Positions 8,231 through 16,296 of a DNA stretch of 64,000 bases are shown one piece after another. Source of the DNA: Amycolatopsis tolypomycina (GTDB taxonomy: Bacteria > Actinomycetota > Actinomycetes > Mycobacteriales > Pseudonocardiaceae); assembly GCF_900105945.1 (NCBI RefSeq), contig NZ_FNSO01000004.1:6142001-6206000 (forward strand), given 5' to 3'. How positions within the stretch are numbered: the first letter of the stretch is position 1; the number at the start of each line of letters is the position of its first letter. A model generated the notes under the pieces. It did not search any database. It saw only the letters and a list, made by a program, of their open reading frames with translations, and was not told the origin of the DNA. A program made the position numbers and the translations under genes.

Positions 8231-9021
8231 AGTCGGCTCCGTACGGCCCAGAGATCCGGGAACATCGGCTGGAAAAGCGTGGTACGCAGGTAGGTCGCGC
8301 CGGATGATCCTCCCGTCCCGGTCTTGTCGCCGATGGTGCGTTCGACCATCTTCACGTGCCGGTAGCGCCACTCCTGCATCCCTTCGTCGAGATCCACCAG
8401 ACATTCGGCGACGACCGAGGGTCCCCCGTCGTCGCTGTACACGTCCAGCAATATCGCCTGCAGGGCCGGGGACGGCTCCACCGGTCGAGTGACGTCTCGG
8501 TCACACTCCACGGCATAGCCAGAAACCTTGAGGTACGCGAGAAAAGAGTCGAACAAGGACGGTCGCGCCATCGCTTCGGCAATGCGTTTCCGCTGCTCGC
8601 CGTCCTCGGGGTAGTGCGCGAACACGCGCTCGTCGCGCCGCCCCAGCACCGCCTCCAGCTCGCGGAACTGGGCCGACTGGAAGCCGCTCGAAGCGTCCAA
8701 ACGGGCGCGGAAACTGGTGAACTGGCTGGGCGTCATGGTTTCCAGCACGTCGATCTGCGCGACCGCGACCTTGAGGATGGTGAGGATCCGGCGCAGCGTG
8801 CGGATGGAGTGCGCGGTGTTGCCCTTTTCCAGGTTGGCCTGGAGGAAGGCGGCTTCGTGCAGGATCTGCTTGAACCACAGCTCGTACACCTGGTGGATCA
8901 CGATGAACAGGAGCTCGTCGTGCTCGTCGGACCGCAGGCGCTGGGCGTTCAGCACTTCGTCGAGCCCGAGGTACGAGGTGTAGCTCAGGGCTTCCTGGGT
9001 CGCGGGGCTGGGTTCGGTCAT
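8227..9021 (-). CDS. kynA: Tryptophan 2,3-dioxygenase
   Basis: A 264-aa haem dioxygenase opening the indole ring of L-tryptophan to N-formylkynurenine. Key features are SYLGLDEVLNAQ, the active-site FIVIHQVYELWFKQIL (His43, Tyr46) and RYRHVKMVERTIG (His222, likely haem ligand) followed by GTGGSSG. Its ATG overlaps the stop of the upstream regulator by ATGA and its stop overlaps kynU by GTGA, so regulator, dioxygenase and kynureninase form one coupled operon. No canonical kynurenine formamidase (KynB-type cyclase family) is seen next to it. Confidence 0.95.
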   Translation of the reverse strand: MTEPSPATQEALSYTSYLGLDEVLNAQRLRSDEHDELLFIVIHQVYELWFKQILHEAAFLQANLEKGNTAHSIRTLRRILTILKVAVAQIDVLETMTPSQFTSFRARLDASSGFQSAQFRELEAVLGRRDERVFAHYPEDGEQRKRIAEAMARPSLFDSFLAYLKVSGYAVECDRDVTRPVEPSPALQAILLDVYSDDGGPSVVAECLVDLDEGMQEWRYRHVKMVERTIGDKTGTGGSSGATYLRTTLFQPMFPDLWAVRSRL

Positions 9022-9833
9022 CCTCGGGTCACCTCGTCGAAGTGGCGTTGCGCGGGGCGCGCGAGCGCGGTGTACAGATCGTGGAACAGCTCGACCGCCG
9101 CCGCCCGGCGGTCCGGGGCGGGCACCAGGTCGGCGGGCAGTTCCGGGTCGAGCGACGGGAACATCCGGAAGGTGTGCACCAGCCGGGTGCGCACCTCGAA
9201 CGCCTCGGCGTCCGGCGGCTCCCGGCCGGCGTACCCGCCGAACTGGCCGACGAACGCGGCGTACCGCGCGGCCAGGTCGTCGAGGTCCCACGCCCGGCCG
9301 GCGAACCGGCGGACGTCGAGCGCGGCCGACGGGCGGCCGAGCAGCAGCCCGGCGTGCTCGGTGACGTCGAGTTCGCCGAGCAGGGCGACGACCTCGGCCT
9401 CACGGTCGTGCGGGGCGATCCAGGTGCCGTCCTGGTAGGGCCCGAACCCGAGGAACCGCAGCCGCCGGACCAGGCGTTCCCTGGCCTGGCGGCGGCTCTC
9501 GGGGATGCTCTGCCACAGCACGGTCCACTCGCCCGCGGCGCGCTCGCGGCGGCCGAGCGAGAAGATCCGCCGGTCGCCGTCGGCGAGCAGCGCGATGGTG
9601 CGCCGGGTCAGCGAGTAGTGCACGGTGCGGCCTTCGCGGTGGCGCTGCAGCAGGCCGCGGCGCACCAGGCGGGTGAGCGCGATCCGGGCCGCGCCGTCGG
9701 AGAAGCCCAGCTCGGCGAGCACCGCGACCAGGCCGCCCGACCACACCCGGCGGGTCTCGCGCGGGTGCACGTAGCTGCCCAGCAACGTCACGACCAGCTC
9801 CTGGGGGCCGGCTTCGAAGGCGTCGGTGGGCAT
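9018..9833 (-). CDS. PaaX-family transcriptional repressor
   Basis: A 271-aa regulator with the PaaX layout: an N-terminal winged helix (QELVVTLLGSYV, then FSDGAARIALTRLVRRGLL) and a central RRIFSLGRRERAAGEWTV region, with a C-terminal domain ending in FHDLYTAL and RHFDEVTRG. PaaX members sense aryl-CoA thioesters. Here the nearby aryl-CoA ligase would make such an effector, for instance anthraniloyl-CoA (inference). The ATG at 9833 seems leaderless: TAGAGT on the minus strand ends 7 nt upstream. An inverted repeat lies between it and the divergent operon. Confidence 0.88.
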   Translation of the reverse strand: MPTDAFEAGPQELVVTLLGSYVHPRETRRVWSGGLVAVLAELGFSDGAARIALTRLVRRGLLQRHREGRTVHYSLTRRTIALLADGDRRIFSLGRRERAAGEWTVLWQSIPESRRQARERLVRRLRFLGFGPYQDGTWIAPHDREAEVVALLGELDVTEHAGLLLGRPSAALDVRRFAGRAWDLDDLAARYAAFVGQFGGYAGREPPDAEAFEVRTRLVHTFRMFPSLDPELPADLVPAPDRRAAAVELFHDLYTALARPAQRHFDEVTRG

Positions 9834-9840
9834 GGGCGCA

Positions 9841-9874
9841 ACTCTATACACCTCAGGTCGCTGCGGTGTAGCTT
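9841..9874. promoter_or_regulatory. Divergent leaderless promoters flanking a TACACC-N12-GGTGTA operator
   Basis: On the minus strand TAGAGT (9846-9841) is the -10 of the PaaX-like gene. On the plus strand TAGCTT (9869-9874) is the -10 of the creatininase-family gene, 7 nt before its GTG. Between them TACACC (9847-9852) and GGTGTA (9865-9870) form an inverted repeat. A repressor bound there would cover both -10 boxes. Confidence 0.7.
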
Positions 9875-9881
9875 GATTTGC

Positions 9882-10634
9882 GTGACGTACTTCGCGGACC
9901 TCACCTCGCGGCAGGTCGCTGCGCTCGCTTCGGCCGAGCGCGTCCCGGTGCTGCTGCTCCCGCTGGGGGCGATCGAGCCGCACGGTCCGCACGCGCCGCT
10001 GGGCACGGACCCGCTCATTTCGCGCGGGATGTGCGAGCGCGCGGCCTCTCGCCTGGCCGCCGACGACGACGTCCACGTCCTGGTGCTGCCCGAGGTCCCC
10101 TACGGCGTGACGCGGTTCGCGGCCGGGTTCGCCGGCGGCATCCACATCGGCGAGGAGACGCTGCACTCGCTGCTCGTCGACATCGGCGCGGCCCTGATCG
10201 GCCAGCGGCTCCGGCGCATCCTGCTGGTCAACAACCACTTCGAACCCGCGCACCTGGTCACGCTGCGGCGCGCGGTGGAGACGTTGAACTTCGCCTACGA
10301 CGGTCGCGTCGCCCTGCTCGACCTGGTCCGGCGGCGGCACGCGCAGCGGCTGACGAGTGAGTTCCGGTCCGGCGAGTGCCACGCCGGGCGCTACGAGACG
10401 TCGCTGGTGCTCGCCGACCGGCCCGAGCTGGTCGACCAGGCCCTGATGCGGACGCTGCCGCACGTGCCCGTGAGTTTGGCCGCCGCGCCTTCCGACGGGG
10501 GATTCCTCGCGATGGGCATGTCCGACGCGTACTGCGGGGCGCCCGCCGAGGCGACCGCGGCCGAAGGTGAACAGACGTTCTCGACGTTGACCGACCTGCT
10601 GGTGGAAGCGATCCGGGAGCTGGCCCGTGAGTGA
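9882..10634 (+). CDS. Creatininase-family amidohydrolase, candidate formylkynurenine deformylase
   Basis: A 250-aa member of the creatininase superfamily, which binds two divalent metals and hydrolyses amide bonds. The metal motif LPLGAIEPHGPHAPLGTD supplies Glu, His and Asp ligands; LLVNNHFEPAHL and GECHAGRYETSL supply the later His and Glu. The superfamily includes ArfB-type formamide hydrolases. Because this gene starts the operon divergent from kynA-kynU, and no standard formamidase is present, it may deformylate N-formylkynurenine (inference). The GTG at 9882 looks leaderless. Its stop overlaps the ligase start by 8 nt. Confidence 0.85.
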   Translation: MTYFADLTSRQVAALASAERVPVLLLPLGAIEPHGPHAPLGTDPLISRGMCERAASRLAADDDVHVLVLPEVPYGVTRFAAGFAGGIHIGEETLHSLLVDIGAALIGQRLRRILLVNNHFEPAHLVTLRRAVETLNFAYDGRVALLDLVRRRHAQRLTSEFRSGECHAGRYETSLVLADRPELVDQALMRTLPHVPVSLAAAPSDGGFLAMGMSDAYCGAPAEATAAEGEQTFSTLTDLLVEAIRELARE

Positions 10635-12141
10635 GCCGTTCAACCTCGCCACGTACTTCCTCGACCGGCACGTGGCCGCGGGACGGGGTGACCGGACCGC
10701 CCTGTACGTCGGCGACCGTGCGATCAGCTACGCGTCGCTGGCGGCGCTGGCGAACCGTGTCGGGAACGTGCTGCTCGACGCCGGTGTCCGTCGTGGGCAG
10801 CGGGTGCTGCTGGCGCTGAGCGACGGCGAGGAGTTCGTCGCGGCCTGGTACGGCGCCCAGAAGATCGGCGCGGTCACCGCCGAGGTCTACCCGTTCCTGC
10901 AGCCCAAGGACTACGCGTACTACCTCGGCTACACCGAGGCCGTGGCGGTGGTCGCGGACGCTGTCACGTTGCCCGCACTGCGCGAAGCGGGCGCCACCGG
11001 GTTGTTCGTCACCGGCGTGCCCTCCGACGAGCTGCGCCCCGGCGAGCGTCCATTCCGGACACTCGTCGACGCGGCACCGGATGTTTTGTCGGCGGCACCG
11101 ACCACTGTGGACGACGTCGGGATCTGGAAGTTCACCACCGGCAGCACGGGCGCGCCCAAGGCGTGCGTGCACCCGCTGCGCAGTCCTCTCGAAAGCTTCC
11201 GGCGGTACGCCGTCCAGGTGCTCGGCCTGCGGGAGGACGACAAAGTCCTGGCCGTGCCGAAGCTGTTCTTCGGCTACGCGCGCGACCTGGTCGCGCTGTT
11301 CCCGTTCGGCGTCGGAGCCGCGGGGATCGCGTTTCCCGAGCGCAGCACCGCGGATCTGATGTTCGAGCTGATCGCGAAGCACCGGCCGAGCGTGCTGGTC
11401 AACGTGCCGACGATGATGAGCGCGATGGTCGCCCACCCGGCCGCGGCCGAGCAGGACCTGAGCTGCCTGCGGATGACGACGTCGGCGGGCGAGGCGCTGC
11501 CCTCGGAGCTGCACCGGAAGTGGGACGCGACCTTCGGGGTGCCGGTGGTCGACGGGATCGGCTCGTCCGAGGCGTACCACATCTACCTGTCGAACCGGCC
11601 GGGCGCGGCCCGCGTCGGCACGCTCGGCACGCCGGTCCCCGGCTACACGGCCGAGGTCGTCGACGAGCTCGGGGAACCGTTGCCGGACGGGGAAATCGGG
11701 CCGCTGCGCGTGACCGGGCCGACGATCGCGCGGGAGTACTTCGGCGATCCGGAGAAGTCGGCACGGACGTTCGACGGCGACACGCTGACGTCGGGCGACC
11801 TGTTCAGCCGCTCCCCCGACGGCTCCTTCCGCCACCACGGCCGCGCGGACGCGCTGCTCAAGGTCGGCGGGGTCTTCGTCGCGCCCGGCGAGATCGAGGA
11901 CTGCCTGCTCGGCCACGCCGCCGTGGTGGACTGCGCGGTGGTCGGCCACGAGGTCGACGGCCTGGTCGTGCCGCGCGCGTACGTCGTGGTGCGGAGTCCC
12001 GTGTCGGCGGAAGAGCTTCAGCGACACGCGAAAGCCCACCTGGCCAAGCACAAGTACCCCCGCGAGGTGGTTTTCGTGACGGAACTCCCCCGCATGGCCA
12101 ACGGAAAGCTCGACCGGCGCGCCCTGGCGGCCCGCCCGTGA
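10627..12141 (+). CDS. Benzoate/2-aminobenzoate-CoA ligase family enzyme
   Basis: A 504-aa adenylate-forming ligase. The AMP-binding P-loop FTTGSTGAPKACVHP lies at about 170-184, followed by GIGSSEAYHIYLSN, the hinge region SGDLFSRSPDGSFRHHGRADALLKVGG and the catalytic lysine in MANGKLDRRAL near the end. It most resembles the benzoate-CoA ligase family. Inference: beside kynureninase its substrate is anthranilate, giving anthraniloyl-CoA; benzoate or salicylate-like acids are alternatives. Its GTG overlaps the upstream gene by 8 nt and its stop overlaps the SDR by GTGA. Confidence 0.88.
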   Translation: MSEPFNLATYFLDRHVAAGRGDRTALYVGDRAISYASLAALANRVGNVLLDAGVRRGQRVLLALSDGEEFVAAWYGAQKIGAVTAEVYPFLQPKDYAYYLGYTEAVAVVADAVTLPALREAGATGLFVTGVPSDELRPGERPFRTLVDAAPDVLSAAPTTVDDVGIWKFTTGSTGAPKACVHPLRSPLESFRRYAVQVLGLREDDKVLAVPKLFFGYARDLVALFPFGVGAAGIAFPERSTADLMFELIAKHRPSVLVNVPTMMSAMVAHPAAAEQDLSCLRMTTSAGEALPSELHRKWDATFGVPVVDGIGSSEAYHIYLSNRPGAARVGTLGTPVPGYTAEVVDELGEPLPDGEIGPLRVTGPTIAREYFGDPEKSARTFDGDTLTSGDLFSRSPDGSFRHHGRADALLKVGGVFVAPGEIEDCLLGHAAVVDCAVVGHEVDGLVVPRAYVVVRSPVSAEELQRHAKAHLAKHKYPREVVFVTELPRMANGKLDRRALAARP

Positions 12142-12830
12142 GCCGCCTTGTCGTGGTCACCGGCGGCACGCGCGGCATCGGCGCGGCGATCACGGACCGC
12201 TTCCGCGCCGCGGGCGACACCGTGCTGGCGCCGGGCCGGGCGGACTGCGACGTCACCTCCGAGGAGGCCGTGGCCGCGTATTTCGCCGCGGTGGGCCCGG
12301 TCGACGTGCTGGTCAACAACGCCGGGATCTCGTCGAGCGCCCCGGTGACCCGGACTTCGCTGGCCGACTGGCGCGCGCAGTTCGAGGTGAACGCGACAGG
12401 GGCGTTCCTCTGCACGCGCGCGGTCCTGGACGGCATGCGCGCGCGCGACAGCGGACGGATCGTCACGGTCGCGTCGACGGCCTCGCACGTCGGCTACCGC
12501 TACACGGCGGGGTACACGGCGTCGAAGCACGCGGCGGTGGGGTTCATGCGCGCGGTGGCGGCGGAGCTGGCCGGCACCGGCGTCACGGCAAACGCGGTGT
12601 GCCCGGCGTTCGTCCGCACGGACATGACGGCGACCTCGGTGGAGCGGATCGTCTCGCGGTCGGGGCGGTCCACTTCGGAGGCGGAAGCGGCACTGGCGGC
12701 GGCGTCCCCGCTCGGCCGGCTGCTGGAGCCGTCCGAAGTGGCGTTCGCGGTGTCCTTCCTGGCGGCCCCGGAAGCGGCCGCGATCAACGGCCAGACCCTC
12801 GTACTCGACGGCGGAGGAATCCAGTCATGA
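12138..12830 (+). CDS. Short-chain dehydrogenase/reductase (SDR)
   Basis: A 230-aa classical SDR: cofactor motif TGGTRGIG at the N-terminus, NNAG at about 58, and catalytic Ser with YTASK (Tyr/Lys) near 125-130. The C-terminal AAINGQTLVLDGGG is the usual end. Inside an aryl-CoA operon it probably oxidises or reduces a hydroxyacyl/oxoacyl-CoA in a beta-oxidation-like ring-cleavage sequence (inference). Coupled by GTGA upstream and ATGA downstream. Confidence 0.9.
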   Translation: MSRLVVVTGGTRGIGAAITDRFRAAGDTVLAPGRADCDVTSEEAVAAYFAAVGPVDVLVNNAGISSSAPVTRTSLADWRAQFEVNATGAFLCTRAVLDGMRARDSGRIVTVASTASHVGYRYTAGYTASKHAAVGFMRAVAAELAGTGVTANAVCPAFVRTDMTATSVERIVSRSGRSTSEAEAALAAASPLGRLLEPSEVAFAVSFLAAPEAAAINGQTLVLDGGGIQS

Positions 12831-13654
12831 GCCCGTTCCGTGCCACTGCCCCGCTGACGCGCGACTGGGAGCACTTCGGCTTCGCGGTGGCCGACGGGGT
12901 GGCGACGGTGACGTTCACGCGCCCTTCGAAGCTCAACGCGCTGACCTTCGACGTCTACGCGGACCTGCGGGACCTGGTGATCGAGCTCCCCCAGCACGCG
13001 GACGTCCGGGTCCTGGTGATCACCGGCGAAGGCCGGGGGTTCTGTTCGGGCGGCGACGTCGAGGAGATCATCGGCGAGCTGCAGAAGTTCGAGACGGCGG
13101 AGCTGCTGGAGTTCACCCGCATGACGGGCGCGGTGGTGAAGGCCCTGCGCGAGTGCCCGATCCCGGTGATCGCGGCGGTCAACGGAGTCGCGGCGGGAGC
13201 GGGCTCGGTGATCGCGCTGGCGAGCGACTTCCGGTTGCTGGCGGAGTCGGCGAAGTTCGCGTTCCTGTTCACGAAGGTGGGCTTGGCGGGCGCGGACATG
13301 GGATCGGCTTATCTCTTGCCGCGGCTGGTCGGCTTGGGTCGCGCGACGGAGTTGTTGATGCTTGGGGACAAGGTGTCGGCTGCGCGGGCCTCGGAGATCG
13401 GGCTGGCTTCGCAGGTGGTGCCCGACGCAGATCTCCCGGAGGTGGCATCGGCACTGGCCCGGCGCCTGGCCGACGGCCCGGCACTGGCCTACGCGACGAC
13501 GAAGGTGCTGCTGACCCGAGAGCTGGACATGGACCTGGGCAGCGCGATCGAGCTGGAGGCGATCACGCAGGCGTTGCTGATGACGGCGAAGGACCACAAG
13601 GAGTTTTACGCGGCGTGGACCGCGGGGCGGGAGCCGCGCTGGACGGGGCGCTGA
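12827..13654 (+). CDS. Enoyl-CoA hydratase/isomerase family protein
   Basis: A 275-aa crotonase-fold protein. The oxyanion-hole motifs are GRGFCSGGDVEEI and NGVAAGAGSVIALASDFRL. The region that usually holds the second catalytic Glu reads GLAGADMGSAYLLPRLVG, so the acid/base residues are not the standard hydratase pair. It is the last gene of the creatininase-ligase-SDR operon and likely acts on an anthraniloyl-CoA-derived acyl-CoA. Its stop lies 4 nt from the stop of the convergent SMP-30-like gene. Confidence 0.88.
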   Translation: MSPFRATAPLTRDWEHFGFAVADGVATVTFTRPSKLNALTFDVYADLRDLVIELPQHADVRVLVITGEGRGFCSGGDVEEIIGELQKFETAELLEFTRMTGAVVKALRECPIPVIAAVNGVAAGAGSVIALASDFRLLAESAKFAFLFTKVGLAGADMGSAYLLPRLVGLGRATELLMLGDKVSAARASEIGLASQVVPDADLPEVASALARRLADGPALAYATTKVLLTRELDMDLGSAIELEAITQALLMTAKDHKEFYAAWTAGREPRWTGR

Positions 13655-13665
13655 GGGCTCAGCGC
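13648..13665. terminator. Short hairpin containing both convergent stop codons
   Basis: GCGCTGA (13648-13654), loop GGGC, TCAGCGC (13659-13665). The stem holds the TGA of the enoyl-CoA hydratase and the TGA of the convergent gene, so the two stop codons pair with each other. The stem is only 7 bp, so terminator function is tentative. Confidence 0.5.
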
Positions 13666-14573
13666 ACGGGCGTCACGGCGATCGCCGACTCCTCCAGCGA
13701 CCCGAAGTACAGCTTCCCCTGCCACTCGCGGACGCCCACCAGCATGTGGAAGCCGTCGATCTCGCCACGCAGCTCCCGCACCACCCGGCCGTCTGGTGCG
13801 ACGCCCAGGACGCCCACCTCGCGGCCCGGGCTCGGCTGCAGCGATGTCGGCAGCCGCCGGACAGCCGCCCGGAGGAACGGCGGCAGCCGGCGCACCACGT
13901 CCAGCGCCGCCACCTTCGGTGACGCCTGCGTGATCCAGATCAGGCCGTCCGTGCCCGTCGAAATGTTGTCCGGGAAGCCCCACAAGCCGTCGACGAACAC
14001 ATCGGACCGGCCGTCGGGCAGCCACACCCGTGACACCCGGCAGGCGCCCGTCTCCGCCACCGCCACGAACGACTCGTCCGGGGCCAGTGCGACGCCGTTC
14101 GCGAACTGGAGGCCGTCCAGCAGCAGGTCGATCGTGCCGTCCGGGGTCCGGCGCAGCAGGCGGCCGCCCGCTGTCTGCTCGATCAGGTCGTCGCGCCAGT
14201 TGTCGATGCCGAAGCGGCGGGAGGAATCCGTGAAGTAGACCGTCCCGTCGGACGCCACCGCCGCGTTGTTGCAGAACACGAAGTCCAGGCCCAATGCGGA
14301 AGTGGCCAGCACCGAAGGAGAACCGCCGGTCAGCGGGACCACCAGCAGTCCGGCGCGGGCGTCGCAGATCAGCAGCTCGTCGTCGCCGTACAGCTCCAGC
14401 CCGAGGGGGCGGCCACCCGTGTCCGCGATGACGTCGACGCGCTGCCCGTCGGGTGACAGGCGCAGGATCCGGCCGTCGTCGACACCCGTGTAGACGCGGC
14501 CCTCCGCGTCCACGACGACGTCCTCCGGGCCGTGGCCGTTCACCGGGTACAGCGTGACCTCGCCGAACTGCAT
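13659..14573 (-). CDS. SMP-30/strictosidine-synthase-like beta-propeller hydrolase
   Basis: A 304-aa six-bladed propeller of the SMP-30/gluconolactonase/strictosidine synthase type. Typical pieces are GPEDVVVDAEGRVYTGVDDGRI, GRPLGLEL, the metal-site Asn region FANGVALAPDE and GFPDNISTGTDGLIW. There is no signal peptide. Members are often lactonases acting on sugar lactones or other cyclic esters. It is the last gene of the four-gene minus-strand operon starting at 17045, 8 nt after the histidine-phosphatase-like gene. Confidence 0.87.
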   Translation of the reverse strand: MQFGEVTLYPVNGHGPEDVVVDAEGRVYTGVDDGRILRLSPDGQRVDVIADTGGRPLGLELYGDDELLICDARAGLLVVPLTGGSPSVLATSALGLDFVFCNNAAVASDGTVYFTDSSRRFGIDNWRDDLIEQTAGGRLLRRTPDGTIDLLLDGLQFANGVALAPDESFVAVAETGACRVSRVWLPDGRSDVFVDGLWGFPDNISTGTDGLIWITQASPKVAALDVVRRLPPFLRAAVRRLPTSLQPSPGREVGVLGVAPDGRVVRELRGEIDGFHMLVGVREWQGKLYFGSLEESAIAVTPVR

Positions 14574-14581
14574 CAGGGCTC

Positions 14582-15238
14582 CTATCGGTAGGTGAGCAGC
14601 GACGCCGCGTCCGCCTCGAAGTGCGGGTGCTCGTTGAACGACAGCAGCGTGACGCCGCCGCGGCCGGACACCAGCTTGGTGATCCCGCCGTTGACCGTTA
14701 CGCGGTTGAGCTTGAGCAGCCCGGCCTCGGGCGTCCCCATGAGCAGGCCGCAGATTGTCGCGATCACGCCGCCCGAGGTGAACACCACCGCGTGCTCGCC
14801 CTTGCCCAGGGACGCGACCAAGTCCGAAAGAGCGTCGCGGCACCGCGCGAGGAACGCGGGCCACGTCTCGGCGCACGGCCCACCGGCACCGGCCGACGTC
14901 CACGCCGTCAGGGCCGCGTCCAGGACGCCCTGGTAGGCCCGCGAATCCTCCTGCGGCGCGCCGCCGGCGTGGTGGAGCGCGATGTCGACGTGGTCGTACT
15001 CGTTCCAGCGCGGGTCTTCGACCACCGGGACGTCGCTGCCGAGCACCTTCAGCGCCGTGGCCGCGGTGTCGCGCTGCCGGGCCAGCGAACCCGACCGGAC
15101 CTGGCTGAACACCACCCCGCGCCGCAGCAGTTCCGCACCGACCACAGTGGACTGTTCGAAGCCGCGCGGGGACAGCGCGTCGTAGTCGGCCGCGCCGAAC
15201 GACGCCTGGCCGTGCCGGACGAGGTAGATCGCGCCCAC
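14582..15238 (-). CDS. Histidine-phosphatase-superfamily protein with altered second catalytic motif
   Basis: A 218-aa protein with the phosphohistidine motif LVRHGQASFG at the N-terminus. The second catalytic histidine normally lies in a V-x-x-H-G-G motif; here it reads VFTSGGVI, with Ser-Gly-Gly and no His. Either activity is reduced or the branch uses another residue. The GTG (15238-15236) shares one base with the TAG of the upstream phosphotransferase gene, so translation is coupled. Function within the operon is unknown; the fold call is firm. Confidence 0.85.
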   Translation of the reverse strand: MGAIYLVRHGQASFGAADYDALSPRGFEQSTVVGAELLRRGVVFSQVRSGSLARQRDTAATALKVLGSDVPVVEDPRWNEYDHVDIALHHAGGAPQEDSRAYQGVLDAALTAWTSAGAGGPCAETWPAFLARCRDALSDLVASLGKGEHAVVFTSGGVIATICGLLMGTPEAGLLKLNRVTVNGGITKLVSGRGGVTLLSFNEHPHFEADAASLLTYR

Positions 15239-16296
15239 TACACACACCCCTTCGCGATGATCTCCCGGCAGCGCCAGTCGAGGTAGCCGACGAACTGCCA
15301 GAAGTCCTTGAACGCCGGGTTGCGGGTGCCGCCGTCGCGGTAGCGCCGGTACAGCTGCTGCAGCACCGCCGCCAGCCGGAACAGGCCGTAGACCTCGTAG
15401 AACCGCCAGTCGCCGACCGCGAGCCCGGTCCGCTCGGCGTACCGCGCGACGAACTCCTCGCGGGTGAACATGCCGGGCAGGTGGGTCGGCTGGCGGCGGC
15501 TGGTGTGCATGACGTCGTCGTCGCCGGCCTGGACCCAGTAGGCGAGCATGCTGCCCAGCTCCATCAGCGGGTCGCCGAGCGTGGCCATCTCCCAGTCGAG
15601 GACGCCGGTGATGTTCAGCGTCGACGGGCCGTCCAGCACCAGGTTGTCGAGCCGGTAGTCGTTGTGGATCAGGCAGATCCCGACCTCGGCCGGCTGGTTC
15701 GCGGCCAGCCACGCGCGCACCTCGGCGAAGTCGCCGACGTTGTCCGTCCGCGCCGCGACGTACCGCTCCGACCAGCCGCGGATCTGCCGCTCGACGTAGC
15801 CCGCGCCCTTGCCGAGGTCGGCGAGCCCGGCCTTTTCGACGTCGACGGCGTGCAGGTCGACCAGCCGGTCGACGACCTTGCCGGACAGCTCGCGCGCCTG
15901 GTCCGGGCTCAGCGTCATGCCCGGCGGGAGGTCGCCGCGCAGGATCAGGCCGTCGAGCTTCTCCATGACGTAGAAGTCGCCGCCGAGCACGGCCGGGTCG
16001 TCGCCGAAGGCCACCATCCGCGGCACGTACGGGAACACCGGCTTCAGCGCGTGCTGCACGCGGTACTCGCGCCGCATGTCGTGCGCCGACGCCGCCTTGT
16101 GCCCGGCGGGCGGGCGGCGCAGGATCAGCTCGCGGTCCGGGTAGGTCAGCAGGTACGTCAGGTTGGACGCGCCGCCGGGGAACTGCCGGACGTGCGGCGG
16201 TGCGGCCCCGAGGCCCTCGACCTTCGCGCTCAGCCAGGCGTGCACCGCGCCCGCGTCGAAGGCGTCCTCCGCGCGGACCTCGACCGGGGCGTTCAC
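15238..16296 (-). CDS. ACAD10-type phosphotransferase (APH-fold kinase)
   Basis: A 352-aa protein with the aminoglycoside-phosphotransferase/choline-kinase fold. The nucleotide lobe has FPGGASNLTYLLTY and LILRRPP; the catalytic loop is LIHNDYRLDNLV and the metal motif LDWEMATLGDP. This subfamily usually neighbours acyl-CoA dehydrogenases and acyl-CoA synthetases and is thought to phosphorylate hydroxy-acyl substrates. An acyl-CoA synthetase lies 2 kb away, in the same orientation. The GTG start overlaps the SDR stop by GTGA. Confidence 0.9.
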   Translation of the reverse strand: MNAPVEVRAEDAFDAGAVHAWLSAKVEGLGAAPPHVRQFPGGASNLTYLLTYPDRELILRRPPAGHKAASAHDMRREYRVQHALKPVFPYVPRMVAFGDDPAVLGGDFYVMEKLDGLILRGDLPPGMTLSPDQARELSGKVVDRLVDLHAVDVEKAGLADLGKGAGYVERQIRGWSERYVAARTDNVGDFAEVRAWLAANQPAEVGICLIHNDYRLDNLVLDGPSTLNITGVLDWEMATLGDPLMELGSMLAYWVQAGDDDVMHTSRRQPTHLPGMFTREEFVARYAERTGLAVGDWRFYEVYGLFRLAAVLQQLYRRYRDGGTRNPAFKDFWQFVGYLDWRCREIIAKGCV

